Part shown: in pieces, positions 52,676-63,999 of the stretch
How the letters are laid out: each line of letters opens with the position of its first letter
Numbering within the stretch: the stretch's first letter is position 1
Source: Candidatus Thiosymbion ectosymbiont of Catanema sp. Cochon2018
GTDB lineage: Bacteria; Pseudomonadota; Gammaproteobacteria; Chromatiales; Chromatiaceae
Direction of reading: 5' to 3'
Assembly: GCA_011392765.1 (NCBI GenBank)
Contig: WYCW01000001.1
Location: forward strand, 310,001-374,000
DNA: 64,000 bases
Made by a program: the position numbers and the translations under genes
Notes under the pieces: generated by a model
What the model was told of the DNA's origin: nothing
The model's input: only the letters and a program-made list of their open reading frames with translations
The model's database searches: none

Positions 52676-52880
52676 TCTCAGGCAGGTCTCCTGGCTTCCT
52701 TCCCACGTCGGCGGCCTTCCCATCTCGCTACGGGGAGACAGTGGCACACAGGGCCAACGGGGTTTCTCTTCGTTCCGCGCGAAGAGATCAGGTTACAGTG
52801 GCGGGCCCGCCCCCGACTTGCACGGGGTTCCCTATTAAGCTCGTCAGGCATTCCGGATTCGCAGCTTCGGATGCCCTGCT
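52676..52880 (-). promoter_or_regulatory. Cobalamin riboswitch
   Basis: Read on the minus strand, the conserved blocks come in order: TTAATAGGGAACCCCGTGCA, AGTCGGGGGCGGGCCCGCCA then CTGTAACC, GTGCCACTGT, GGGAAGG, and the B12 box GGAAGCCAGGAGACCTGCC at 52681-52700. These are the adenosylcobalamin-binding core features. It controls btuB by binding B12 and, with the terminator downstream, should lower expression when B12 is plentiful. Outer limits are approximate. Confidence 0.95.
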
Positions 52881-53300
52881 GAGTCCGGCTGGGTTACAGC
52901 CGATCGTCAGCATCTTCATAGAGCGCCTGAGATATATGATAATAAATTATACTCCGGACCTTCGCAGCCTGTCGAGCGGCAGCGTGGTCAGGGCGAGCGC
53001 GTATAAATTTCTTAATCGATCAACAAATTGCTACCGGCTCCCAAGCGCCGGCGCGGAGCGCGTAGCCCAACATCAGCATTTCGTTGGGCACGGCGCACCG
53101 TCCCTGGCGCGCCTTTGCCCAACCTACAAGATCATGTTTTCGGAAGGATTTATACGCGCTCGCCCTGGGCAGCGTGGTCGGACAGGGCTACTGAATAATA
53201 ATCACTGCTGAAACATAGCCTTGGCAATGAACCACAGAGACCTGCCTGCGGCAGGCAGGCGCTGAGAACACAGAGAAAGCGAAAAAAGAGGAATCGAGCC
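52881..53300. other. Intergenic stretch between riboswitch and panB
   Basis: Holds the divergent promoter region for btuB and panB and two palindromic repeats: GTAGCCCAACATCAGC ... GCCCAACCTAC (53061-53130), and ACCACAGAGACCTGCC...GGCAGG...CACAGAGAA (53229-53276). No gene is seen. Confidence 0.5.
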
Positions 53301-54137
53301 ATGGGTACCCCCGGCACGAAACGCGGACCGGATGCGGACGAACGCAGGAAGGTCACGACGACAGACATTCTTTCCCGCAAGCAGGGCGAGAAGATCGTTT
53401 CGGTTACGGCCTACGACTATCCCACGGCGAAATTGGTCGACAGCGCCGGTATCGATATCATCCTGGTCGGCGACAGCCTCGGGATGGTGGTGCTCGGATA
53501 CCCGGATACGACCCGGGTGACGATGGATGACATGGTGCACCACACCGCCGCCGTTGCCCGGGCGCGACCACAGGCCTTGGTCGTGGCCGACCTCCCGTTC
53601 CTGGCGGCCGGCGTGTCTGTCCGGGACACCATCGGCCATGCCGGGCGCCTGGTCCGTGAGGCCGGCGCCGAGGCGGTGAAGCTCGAAGGCGGGGTGCGGA
53701 TTCGCGAGGAGATCCGGGCGCTCGTAGACTGCCAGATCCCGGTCATGGGACACGTGGGCCTGACGCCCCAGAGCATCCACGCCTTCGGCGGCTTCAAAAT
53801 TCAGGGGAAAACCCAGGAGGCCGCCGAACAGGTGTTGCGGGATGCGATCGCGGTTCAGGAGGGCGGGGCCTTCGCGGTGGTCCTCGAAGGCATTCCGTCC
53901 CGACTCGGGACCCGCATTACTCATGAGCTGGACATCCCCACGATCGGCATCGGCGCCGGACCCGGCTGCGACGGCCAGGTGCTGGTCATACACGATATGC
54001 TCCATCTTTTCCTCGACTTCACGCCTAAGTTCGCCAAGCTCTATGCGGACGTCGGGGACATGACCTGCGCCGCCCTGACCAGCTTCCGGGAAGAGGTGCG
54101 CGACGGCCGGTTTCCCGCCGAGGAGCACTGTTACTGA
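53301..54137 (+). CDS. panB: Ketopantoate hydroxymethyltransferase
   Basis: Makes 2-dehydropantoate from 2-oxoisovalerate and methylene-tetrahydrofolate, the first step of pantothenate/CoA synthesis in the cytoplasm. 278 residues, normal length. Motifs: KIVSVTAYDYPTAKLVDSAGID, VGDSLGMVVLGY (metal site), VVADLPF, AVKLEGG, GHVGLTPQS, LEGIPSRLG and IGIGAGPGCDGQVLV. The ATG at 53301 has an agagga ribosome binding site. panC and panD are not adjacent. Confidence 0.96.
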   Translation: MGTPGTKRGPDADERRKVTTTDILSRKQGEKIVSVTAYDYPTAKLVDSAGIDIILVGDSLGMVVLGYPDTTRVTMDDMVHHTAAVARARPQALVVADLPFLAAGVSVRDTIGHAGRLVREAGAEAVKLEGGVRIREEIRALVDCQIPVMGHVGLTPQSIHAFGGFKIQGKTQEAAEQVLRDAIAVQEGGAFAVVLEGIPSRLGTRITHELDIPTIGIGAGPGCDGQVLVIHDMLHLFLDFTPKFAKLYADVGDMTCAALTSFREEVRDGRFPAEEHCY

Positions 54138-54162
54138 ATCAAACTCGACGGCGGATAAGTAG

Positions 54163-54242
54163 CGCAGGCGTCTCGTCTGCAGTGATGGTAGCGCAGGTGT
54201 CCCGCCTGCAGGGATGGTAGCGCAGGCGTCCCGCCTGCAGTG
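54163..54242. repeat. Three tandem 27-bp GTAGCGCAGGCGTCC units
   Basis: Units GTAGCGCAGGCGTCTCGTCT, GTAGCGCAGGTGTCCCGCCT and GTAGCGCAGGCGTCCCGCCT, each followed by GCAGTGATG or GCAGGGATG. The same unit is one arm of the palindrome at 22917-22973. It is followed directly by a TGATGAATG-type block (54240-54268) reaching yjbQ. Confidence 0.75.
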
Positions 54243-54277
54243 ATGAATGCGGAATGATGAATGATGGATAAAGACTG

Positions 54278-54697
54278 ATGCGCGAGCTGATCGAATTACG
54301 GACGGACACGCGGGAGGCCCTGGTCGACATTACACCCCAGGTCCGTGACCTGGTACGCCGCAGCGGCATACGCGACGGGCTGGTGGCCGTCTATGCCCAA
54401 GGTGCGACTGCGGCCCTCATGATCCAGGAGAACTGGGACGACAGCGTGCAGCGGGATGTGGTCGAGCTGCTGCGCAAGCTGATCCCGCGGGGCGGGTGGC
54501 AACACGATGTCCAGGACGGCAACGGAGACGCGCACCTCAAGTCCGGCCTGGTGGGGCCATCGGAGATCATCCCCTTGATCGACGGCCGGCTCGGTTTGTC
54601 CACCTGGCAGAATATCTTCTTCTGCGAGTTTGACGGTCCACGTCGCGAGCGTACCGTCATCTGCACCATCCTGGCCGACGGGGGGGCCGAAACTTGA
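54278..54697 (+). CDS. yjbQ: YjbQ/UPF0047 family protein
   Basis: A 139-residue UPF0047 protein, annotated in many genomes as secondary thiamine-phosphate synthase because E. coli YjbQ shows weak activity of that kind; the main role is unsettled. Family motifs are [56 protein letters not shown] and RTVICTIL. The start ATG at 54278 follows repeats and has only a weak ribosome binding site. The stop overlaps the ispG start codon as TTGA, so the two are translationally coupled. Confidence 0.92.
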   Translation: MRELIELRTDTREALVDITPQVRDLVRRSGIRDGLVAVYAQGATAALMIQENWDDSVQRDVVELLRKLIPRGGWQHDVQDGNGDAHLKSGLVGPSEIIPLIDGRLGLSTWQNIFFCEFDGPRRERTVICTILADGGAET

Positions 54698-55959
54698 GCT
54701 TACCTGATCCCATTCGGAACGGTAATCCCAGCCTTACCCCGCTCCGGCGCCGCCGGACCGTGCCGGTGTGGGTCGACGGCGTTTGTATCGGCGGCGACTC
54801 GCCCATCGTGGTCCAGTCCATGACCAATACGGATACCGCCGATGTGGCGGCCACCACGGCCCAGGTGGCCGAGCTCGCACGGGCCGGCTCCGAGCTGGTG
54901 CGCATCACGGTCAACAACGAGTCCTCGGCGCGGGCGGTGCCCGCCATCCACGAGGCCCTCGACCGACAGGGGCTGGATGTACCGCTGATCGGAGACTTCC
55001 ACTTCAACGGGCATCGGCTGCTCATGGATTACCCGGACTGCGCCCAGGCCCTGGCCAAGTACCGTATCAATCCGGGCAACGTGGGCCGCGGCGAAAAGCG
55101 CGACACCCGGTTCGCCGCCATGATCGAAACCGCCTGCCGTTATGAGCGGCCGGTGCGCATCGGGGTAAACTGGGGCAGCCTGGACCCGGAGCTCATCGCC
55201 CGCCTCATGGATGAGAACGCCGGATCCGCCGACCCCGGGGATGCGGATGAGGTGATGCGGGAGGCCATGGTGCTTTCGGCACTCGAAAGCGCGCAGCGGG
55301 CCGAGGCGCTGGGGCTCGGCCGCGATCGCATCCTGCTTTCGTGCAAGATGAGTGGGGTGCAAGACCTGATCGCGGTGTACCGGTCACTCGCGTCGCGTTG
55401 CGACTACGGGCTCCACCTGGGACTCACGGAGGCCGGTATGGGTTCCAAGGGCATCGTCGCTTCCACCGCGGCCCTTGCAGTCCTGTTGCAGGAGGGAATC
55501 GGGGACACCATCCGCATCTCTCTGACCCCGGAGCCCGGAGAGTCGCGCACGCAAGAGGTCGTGGTCGCCCAGGAGATCCTCCAGACCATGGGGCTGCGTT
55601 CCTTCACGCCCATGGTGACTGCCTGTCCCGGCTGCGGCCGCACCACCAGCACCTATTTCCAGCAGTTGGCCAAGGACATCCAGGATCACCTGCGCGAACA
55701 GATGCCTCGCTGGCGCGACCGCTACCCAGGGGCGGCATCCATGCAGGTCGCGGTTATGGGCTGCGTGGTCAATGGACCCGGCGAGAGCAAACAGGCCAAC
55801 ATCGGCATCAGTCTTCCCGGCACCGGCGAACGGCCCTCCGCGCCGGTCTATGTGGACGGCGAGAAGGTCGCGACCCTCAAGGGCGACCGGATTGCCGAGG
55901 AATTCACGCGCATGGTGGATGACTATGTCCGCACCCATTATGTCAGCCACACGATGTAG
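54694..55959 (+). CDS. ispG: HMBPP synthase IspG, MEP isoprenoid pathway
   Basis: Converts MEcPP to HMBPP with a [4Fe-4S] cluster in the MEP pathway. 421 residues. The start is TTG 54694, overlapping the yjbQ stop. Features: [24 protein letters not shown]-like [47 protein letters not shown], and the cluster ligands Cys311 and Cys314 ([10 protein letters not shown]) plus Cys357 with the acidic ligand in [10 protein letters not shown]. All ligands are present. The spacing between Cys314 and Cys357 is larger than in E. coli because of a charged insert ([15 protein letters not shown]). Confidence 0.96.
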   Translation: MSLPDPIRNGNPSLTPLRRRRTVPVWVDGVCIGGDSPIVVQSMTNTDTADVAATTAQVAELARAGSELVRITVNNESSARAVPAIHEALDRQGLDVPLIGDFHFNGHRLLMDYPDCAQALAKYRINPGNVGRGEKRDTRFAAMIETACRYERPVRIGVNWGSLDPELIARLMDENAGSADPGDADEVMREAMVLSALESAQRAEALGLGRDRILLSCKMSGVQDLIAVYRSLASRCDYGLHLGLTEAGMGSKGIVASTAALAVLLQEGIGDTIRISLTPEPGESRTQEVVVAQEILQTMGLRSFTPMVTACPGCGRTTSTYFQQLAKDIQDHLREQMPRWRDRYPGAASMQVAVMGCVVNGPGESKQANIGISLPGTGERPSAPVYVDGEKVATLKGDRIAEEFTRMVDDYVRTHYVSHTM

Positions 55960-56022
55960 GACGCGGTGAGCGTGGTATACCGTAGCAGGATTACACCGAT
56001 CCCGACCGCGAACCGCATCGAT
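55957..56022. repeat. GTAGGACGCGGT...GAACCGCATC palindromic repeat
   Basis: A close copy of 43788-43851, including the shared middle ATACCGTAGCAGGATTACAC. It starts at the ispG stop codon. Confidence 0.7.
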
Positions 56023-56435
56023 GGGCGCCCGCCCGGCGGCGGACCGCATCTTTGGATGGCGACAAGCCCCACGGAATGGGTGTTGGGCACACCGCTGTCG
56101 TGGGCCACACGGACGACATGCAGGGTAGCCCAATGGACAACATGGACGGTATGGACTGCATGGACCGGGGAGCACACAGCAACCCCTGGTCCACGTAGTT
56201 CACTTGGTCCATGTCGTCCACGGCGGCTGCCGCCGTCCCTGGTGGTTTTGCCCATCTTACAGTCGGCAAGATGCCGGCGCCCCCGGCTCTGCCCAATCGA
56301 CACGGCTGGGAGTAACTGGTTGATCGAAAAGAAATTCATACACGCTCGCCCTGGCGTCGGTCCCTCCACCAACTGCGTCGGTTGAGCGTTTCGGGTATGA
56401 TTCCGTTGTCTTTTTCGTCTCGGTAATCCCAATCC
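56023..56435. other. Intergenic stretch upstream of secA
   Basis: About 410 bp. It includes a low-complexity TGGAC-rich palindrome (56131-56213: atgGACAACATGGACGGTATG ... TTGGTCCATGTCGTCCACG). No gene is seen; the secA promoter must lie here. Confidence 0.5.
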
Positions 56436-59246
<2,811 letters not shown>

Positions 59247-59275
59247 ATACGGAGATTGGCAAAGCCCGTAGCCCG

Positions 59276-59338
59276 TAGGATGCGGTGAGCGCGGTAGGTC
59301 CTACAGGATGGCACCACCGGAAAGCGCGAACCGCATCT
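59276..59338. repeat. GTAGGATGCGGT...GAACCGCATC repeat after secA
   Basis: GTAGGATGCGGTGAGCGCGG ... AAGCGCGAACCGCATC. The middle differs from the two other copies (tcctacaggatggcaccacc). It is placed just after the secA stop. Confidence 0.65.
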
Positions 59339-59517
59339 TGGGATGGCGGCGTGCCCGACACACGGGAAAAGTCGTCGATTGCATGTTAGGCGAACCGGGC
59401 ACCTTGAAAATCGAGGTTAATGGCTACTTTAAGACGTAACCACTCTGCTCACACAACAATCCAATGATCATTACGAAACAAGCCCGATTAATTACGAGGC
59501 AGAAGGGCTCCTTGAAA

Positions 59518-61266
59518 GTAATCATTCAGCCCCCCCACTATCAGTTGTGGTAGGGAGGGTAGCGTTACGGCGTTGGGGCTGGGAGTGATGGTGCCGGCAA
59601 GCCTTTGCGCCGTTGGCGGAGCACCTCGGCGAGGTAGGGCCATGGTGAGGCAGACCGTTTGCGGCAGGTGTCGATGATGCTGGCCAAGTTGGCGAAGGCG
59701 CGGGTGCCCTGTGCGGTGCGGGTGCCCTGACTGATCCGCCGCGCGATGACCCAATGCTGCAAGGCGCGTTCGGCCTCGTGGTTGGTCAGGGGCAACTCGG
59801 GATGATCGAGCACAACCCATAAGGTATCCCAGTAGTTAAGCAACTCGCGTGCGAGCTGACGCGTCTTTTCATGCGCCGATTCGGCGGACTGGACACAGGC
59901 CACGAACAGGGCATGCAGCGAGTTGGCATGTTGGGTACGCAGCGGGACCTGCGGCGGGGAACTGCGGGCCTGGTAGACCGCTGCCATGACCGGCTCAATG
60001 ACCGTGAGCACCTGGCTCCCGAAACTTCGGGCTTGCCGCTCCAGGCTGTCTTTCAAGCCCCGCGCCTTGCGTTCGATGTGCGCCAGGCAACGCAGACGCC
60101 AGGTATAATCCCGGTAGGCGGCGTACCCGTCGCTCATCAGCCACCCCCCAAAGGTCTCGCCAAGGATGCACTGCACCACCTCACGGGTGCGCCGACCGAC
60201 CACAAACAGGGTGGCTGTGGCGCAGGTCATGACCCACAGCCACACCGGTTGTCCCCATGGTTTCCAGCCGGTCTCGTCGGCGTGCAGCAATTGGGCCTCG
60301 CGGACCGCCTGCACCAGCTCATCCTGGACCACCGGCGCGACGGCGCGTCCCGCCTCGTGGAGGCATTGGTTGATAGTCGCCACGCTGAGCGCCAACCCCA
60401 ACCAGTCGTGCAGAAATTCCTGAATCCGTGCCCGCGAGAGCCGCAGGCGCAACGCTAGACTACAGATGAGCGCCACCAGCATGGGGCCTGCTAAGTGCCA
60501 TTCGGTCAGCGCGACCGTCCACTCCGTCTCCGCCGGGCCACGTCCAAGCTTGGCCCGCGTCCAGTGACCACACCCACAGCGAACTTCCCGATGAAGGTGT
60601 TTGGTCTGATGCCGCACGAACCCCTTCCTACCCTCACCAGGAGGAACCACATCCAACTCATAGCGCGCCGTATAGGTTCGCTGCTCATGTCCCTCATGCA
60701 AGGGGGCACCACAGCCCACACAGCGTTCAGGACGATGGATCTGTTCGCTGTCCACGGGGAACTGCTGAGTACGGCTCACTCCCGGTGCACCCTTGGCTCG
60801 CCCGGGACGACCCGCCGGAGCACCACGCCTCGCCCCTGGTCGGCGAGCACGCTGGCTCCCAACCGCTTCGGCTGGATCCGCCACTTCCGCTTCCGGCGGC
60901 TCGACTGGGGGTGGCCCAACGGCCTCGGTTTCGTCTCCCTCCGGGCCATCTCGCTCACACTCCCACGGCGCCCGCGTGCTTGGGGGACGGGAACTGGTGA
61001 GCGGGGTCTGGTTGAGTCGGTCGTGCGCTTCCTTCAGATCCGCCAACAGCTTCACCGACAAAGCTTGCAGCCGCTCCTCCGGCAGCGAGCGCAGGTAGAC
61101 TTCGTCGAACTGTTCAAGATCGTACTTACTCAGGCGCATGGTTCATGTCGGACTCAGACTCGCTACGCGAGCGGCTTGACCGCGACTAATTCTCCCAAAG
61201 TATGTCAGAATTGGTCGTTACCTGCCTGATTTTTCTCCACCTCAACGAGGGGGGGTGAATGGTTAC
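59518..61266. mobile_element. Complete IS66-type insertion sequence, single-ORF (ISBst12-like) layout
   Basis: 1749 bp. Inverted ends GTAATCATTCAGCCCCCCC and, from the right, GTAACCATTCACCCCCCC. Perfect 8-bp target duplication CCTTGAAA (59510-59517, 61267-61274), as expected for IS66. It carries only the large transposase gene and no tnpA/tnpB. The target is a GGGCACCTTGAAAAATA MITE, which is cut in two. Confidence 0.92.
59565..61139 (-). CDS. tnpC: IS66-family transposase (TnpC type)
   Basis: A 524-residue DDE transposase. N-terminal coiled-coil region (ALSVKLLADLKEAHDRLNQ), then a zinc-finger-like segment (RPERCVGCGAPL ... VRCGCG), then the catalytic core: Asp in LLHADETGWKPWG, Asp in MSDGYAAYRDY, and Glu in NHEAERALQHWVIARRISQGT. 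All catalytic residues are present and the frame is open, so the element may be active. It could also move the short elements at 15743-15835 and 31082-31185, which share its ends. No accessory tnpA/tnpB is present, as in the ISBst12 subgroup. Confidence 0.94.
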   Translation of the reverse strand: MRLSKYDLEQFDEVYLRSLPEERLQALSVKLLADLKEAHDRLNQTPLTSSRPPSTRAPWECERDGPEGDETEAVGPPPVEPPEAEVADPAEAVGSQRARRPGARRGAPAGRPGRAKGAPGVSRTQQFPVDSEQIHRPERCVGCGAPLHEGHEQRTYTARYELDVVPPGEGRKGFVRHQTKHLHREVRCGCGHWTRAKLGRGPAETEWTVALTEWHLAGPMLVALICSLALRLRLSRARIQEFLHDWLGLALSVATINQCLHEAGRAVAPVVQDELVQAVREAQLLHADETGWKPWGQPVWLWVMTCATATLFVVGRRTREVVQCILGETFGGWLMSDGYAAYRDYTWRLRCLAHIERKARGLKDSLERQARSFGSQVLTVIEPVMAAVYQARSSPPQVPLRTQHANSLHALFVACVQSAESAHEKTRQLARELLNYWDTLWVVLDHPELPLTNHEAERALQHWVIARRISQGTRTAQGTRAFANLASIIDTCRKRSASPWPYLAEVLRQRRKGLPAPSLPAPTP

Positions 61267-61274
61267 CCTTGAAA

Positions 61275-61357
61275 TACGGTTTTCGTAAACGGCATGTCTT
61301 AATAATCAATGGGTTGGAGTCTCTCGGTTGGTGAAAACACCTATTTTTCAAGGTGCC
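61275..61357. mobile_element. Right part of the MITE split by IS66 (left part at 59505-59517)
   Basis: After removal of the IS and one target copy, 59505-59517 joins 61275-61357 to give GGGCTCCTTGAAATACGG ... ACCTATTTTTCAAGGTGCCC, about 96 bp and the size of the copies at 48403 and 50239. Confidence 0.75.
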
Positions 61358-61360
61358 CGT

Positions 61361-63346
61361 ATGTTATTCTTTGATTTGTTTAAGCCGAAGTGGAAGCATT
61401 CTAATCCAGGTGTGCGTTTTGAAGCTATTGCATCCCTAAAAAGGGCAAGCGTATTAAAACGTGTTGCAAATAACGATGTCAATTCTGCCGTCAGACAGTG
61501 TACCATACAAAACATAACAGATGAGGCGTTGCTGGCAGATATTGCAGTACACAGCTACTTCGTTGATACGCAAATACACGCAGTTACTAGACTAACCAAT
61601 CAATTGCTACTAGCAAATATCGCGAAAACTCACGAAGACGCTCCTGTCAGAGGGCTTGCTGTAAAGAAAGTAACAGATCAGGTGCTACTAGCCGATATTG
61701 CGAAAACCCATGAAGATGCTCCTATCAGAAAACTTGCTGTAGAGAAAGTAACAGATCAGGTGCTACTAGCCAATATCGCGAAAACCGATGAAAACTCTTC
61801 TGTCAGACGGCTTGCTGTAGAGAAAATAACGGATCAGGTGCTACTAGCCGATATTGCAAAAACCCATGAAGATGCTCCTATCAGAAAGCTTGCTGTAGAG
61901 AAAGTAACAGATCAGGTACTACTAGCCGATATTTCGAAAACCCATGAAGATGCTCCTATCAGAAAGCTTGCTGTAGAGAAAGTAACAGATCAGGTACTAC
62001 TAGCCGATATTTCGAAAACCCATGAAGATGCTCCTATCAGAAAGCTTGCTGTAGAGAAAGTAACGGATCAGGCACTACTAGCAGATATTACGAAAACTGA
62101 TGAAAGTGATGGAGTTAGATGGTGTGCAGTAGAAAAAATGACCGATCAAACTTTATTGACGGATATTGCAAGAAAAAATAACTATTATTTTTACATCCGA
62201 GAGCATGCAATAAATAGACTAACGGATCAGACACTACTAGCGGATCTTGTAAAGAACGATAACAATTTTATTGCCCGACATAAAGCACTAGATGTGCAAT
62301 TGCGGGCGTTAGAACAAATAAATGAAGAATCTGTGTTAACCCAATTGGCTATACAACTCGATGATCTTACTGTCGGAAAACGCATTATAACAAAACTAAC
62401 GGATCGAAAATCATTGGCGGTCATCATTCAACATTGCAAAAACACCTATATGAAAGCCTTTGCAAGAGAAAAAGTGGCTGTGTTGGGCAAGTTCCGCAGC
62501 CAGCATGAGATACAACAATATATCGAAAATATCGAGAAATTGGTAACCACGGAAAGGGGAATTTCTAGAACTGCTGCAGAAACCTTGTACTCTATTGGGG
62601 AGCCTTTTGGATTACAAATTATCCAAGCGTTTGAAGGAAATCAAGACGCATTAGCGAAACTAGAATCCTCCAAAGAGTTGCGTGCTATTGAACCGCTTTG
62701 TAACATATGGCGAATTACACATTATCGGAACAAAGACAACATACGCAAAGTTGCTCGTAAGATATTAGCGCAAATAGGAGACCCGGCGCTACCGTCGCTA
62801 ATCGAAGTATTGAAAGATGTGTTGACCAGGACCGCTTGGACTGAATTTGATATAAGAGTCGAAGAGGTTTGTATGGATGTTGGGGCGATACTTAAAAAAA
62901 TTGGTGGGCCAGCAGTGGAACCACTCGTGAAATTACTTGGTGAAGTAGATTCGCGAAATTCGGGTGACGCCATTGCATCGATTCTGGCACAGATAGGAAA
63001 ACCCGCAGTAGATCCACTTATTCATGCGTTAAATCGCATGTATCAAGTCGAATTTATCGCTATAGCTTTGAGGGAACTTAGTGACAAACGCGCTGTGGAA
63101 CCACTAAAAGCCGCACTGGGCCGGTTAGGCTATAAAGCGTCAGAGTTCGACTTCGAAGCTGGTCATTGCTGGGATCTGAATCAAGTGGCTCGAGAGAAAG
63201 TTCTTGAAGCATTGCTTAAACTAGGAGAGAATGTGGATATAAATGCATATAAAATAAACTACCAGCGCGGTACTGAGCTTGGGCCAGTAGTAGTTAGCCC
63301 TGACCATTTACCCCCCTCCCTGCGTAAATTAGAGACACGTAAATAG
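61361..63346 (+). CDS. HEAT-repeat protein with near-identical tandem units
   Basis: A 661-residue alpha-helical repeat protein. The start is ATG 61361 (MLFFDLFKPKWKHSNPGVR), directly after the MITE; the frame begins earlier but that part is MITE sequence. Residues of about 97-255 are 26-residue repeats of the type RKLAVEKVTDQVLLADI.KTHEDAPI, six of them well preserved. The C-terminal half has ordinary HEAT/PBS-lyase-type repeats (ILAQIGDPALPSLIEVL, ILKKIGGPAVEPLVKLL, ILAQIGKPAVDPLIHAL). HEAT proteins usually serve as binding scaffolds; no catalytic motif is seen. AT-rich compared with secA, suggesting transfer. Confidence 0.75.
   Translation: MLFFDLFKPKWKHSNPGVRFEAIASLKRASVLKRVANNDVNSAVRQCTIQNITDEALLADIAVHSYFVDTQIHAVTRLTNQLLLANIAKTHEDAPVRGLAVKKVTDQVLLADIAKTHEDAPIRKLAVEKVTDQVLLANIAKTDENSSVRRLAVEKITDQVLLADIAKTHEDAPIRKLAVEKVTDQVLLADISKTHEDAPIRKLAVEKVTDQVLLADISKTHEDAPIRKLAVEKVTDQALLADITKTDESDGVRWCAVEKMTDQTLLTDIARKNNYYFYIREHAINRLTDQTLLADLVKNDNNFIARHKALDVQLRALEQINEESVLTQLAIQLDDLTVGKRIITKLTDRKSLAVIIQHCKNTYMKAFAREKVAVLGKFRSQHEIQQYIENIEKLVTTERGISRTAAETLYSIGEPFGLQIIQAFEGNQDALAKLESSKELRAIEPLCNIWRITHYRNKDNIRKVARKILAQIGDPALPSLIEVLKDVLTRTAWTEFDIRVEEVCMDVGAILKKIGGPAVEPLVKLLGEVDSRNSGDAIASILAQIGKPAVDPLIHALNRMYQVEFIAIALRELSDKRAVEPLKAALGRLGYKASEFDFEAGHCWDLNQVAREKVLEALLKLGENVDINAYKINYQRGTELGPVVVSPDHLPPSLRKLETRK
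61649..62116 (+). repeat. 78-bp tandem repeat inside the HEAT-protein gene
   Basis: Six units of 78 bp beginning at 61649, 61727, 61805, 61883, 61961 and 62039. The units at 61883 and 61961 are almost identical at the DNA level (AGAAAGCTTGCTGTAGAGAA, ATCAGGTACTACTAGCCGAT), the outer ones more diverged. The unit length is a multiple of three, so copy-number change would keep the frame. Confidence 0.85.
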
Positions 63347-63652
63347 GTCCCCCTCTGTCAGGGTCGTAATAAACGAACCAACACATTTGTATCTATTGCG
63401 ATCACTTGTGCCACCACGTTTTTTTATTGTCTCGTCCATCTGTTCAAGACTAATACTATGCGAAGCCATCAAAATTCCACAGGCACTGTCAAGGTCTTTG
63501 ATTTTATTACTGGAAACAATTGAATCTTCCGTATCTAATGGCCAAAAAATCACCTCTACTCGTCGATGTTGCAGCGATTCAGGAATATGTATGTTTTCAG
63601 GCGCATCATCGAGAATTATACGAATCGGCTGCATTTTTTCTTCCTGGTTCAT
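63329..63652 (-). CDS. VapB-like antitoxin (C-terminus reads on into lost toxin region)
   Basis: A 107-residue frame (101 from the ATG at 63634, which has the better ribosome binding site, aggaag). The N-terminal part IRIILDDAPENIHIPESLQHRRVEVIFWPLD is typical of small antitoxins that precede PIN-domain toxins, and the helix LEQMDETIKKRGG is a usual antitoxin end. After that the frame reads through (TSDRNRYKCVG...) because the expected stop is absent; that tail is the wrong frame of the vapC remnant and then of the HEAT-gene end. Confidence 0.6.
   Translation of the reverse strand: MNQEEKMQPIRIILDDAPENIHIPESLQHRRVEVIFWPLDTEDSIVSSNKIKDLDSACGILMASHSISLEQMDETIKKRGGTSDRNRYKCVGSFITTLTEGDLFTCL
63358..63405 (-). 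pseudogene. First 15 codons of a VapC-type PIN toxin
   Basis: In the frame next to the antitoxin, GTG 63405 begins VIAIDTNVLVRLLRP and then a stop. IDTNVLVRLL with its first catalytic Asp is the standard start of PIN-domain toxins. The rest of the toxin is missing; the sequence passes into the 3' end of the HEAT-repeat gene, so the junction is a deletion or insertion. Confidence 0.7.
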
Positions 63653-63912
63653 TTTTTTGGAATTTTAACATAACTCATTGACGCCAGAAAAATAACTAGT
63701 TGTCGCGATCCTGAATGATTTGGCGTTGTCTTAAGGATTCGATGTGTTGCGTTCGACGCACCAAGGCTCGCCGATCGTCTGCCGGGTCAGTGCCGGCGTC
63801 TTAACGCAACCTACGGTTCGCGCGAACCTCGCGTTAGGGGTAGGTTGCGTTAGCCGCGCGGGAAAACGCCTGGGAGAGCACGGTGTCGAACGCAGCGTAA
63901 CGGAACACGACG
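63653..63912. other. Intergenic stretch with CGCAACCTAC palindrome
   Basis: Contains TTAACGCAACCTACGGTTCG ... GGGGTAGGTTGCGTTAGC (63799-63853), a common palindromic repeat type, and the nearby gttcgaCGC / GCGtcgaac arms. The antitoxin promoter should be at its left side. No gene is seen. Confidence 0.5.
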
Positions 63913-63999
63913 CTATTTCTCCTCGCCACGTCTTTCAGCCAAGAAAAATACCTCGCAATCGCCCTCGCTCAGATAAATGTCAACAGCCCCCAGCGAGAG
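63913..63999 (-). CDS. C-terminal end of an unidentified gene running off the window
   Basis: The minus-strand frame reads LSLGAVDIYLSEGDCEVFFL then AERRGEEK and a TAG stop. The balanced composition and charged end look like real coding sequence, but only 28 codons are inside the window and no family can be assigned. Confidence 0.4.
   Translation of the reverse strand, partial: LSLGAVDIYLSEGDCEVFFLAERRGEEK

Noticed and set aside
54163-54242. Three short direct repeats, considered as a CRISPR remnant
   Set aside because: Units are head-to-tail with no unique spacers of fixed length, and the same unit occurs as a palindrome arm at 22917-22973.
61649-62116. Regular 78-bp repeat, considered as a CRISPR or non-coding satellite
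   Set aside because: The repeat length is a multiple of three, the frame stays open, and units translate to a consistent 26-residue helix pair.
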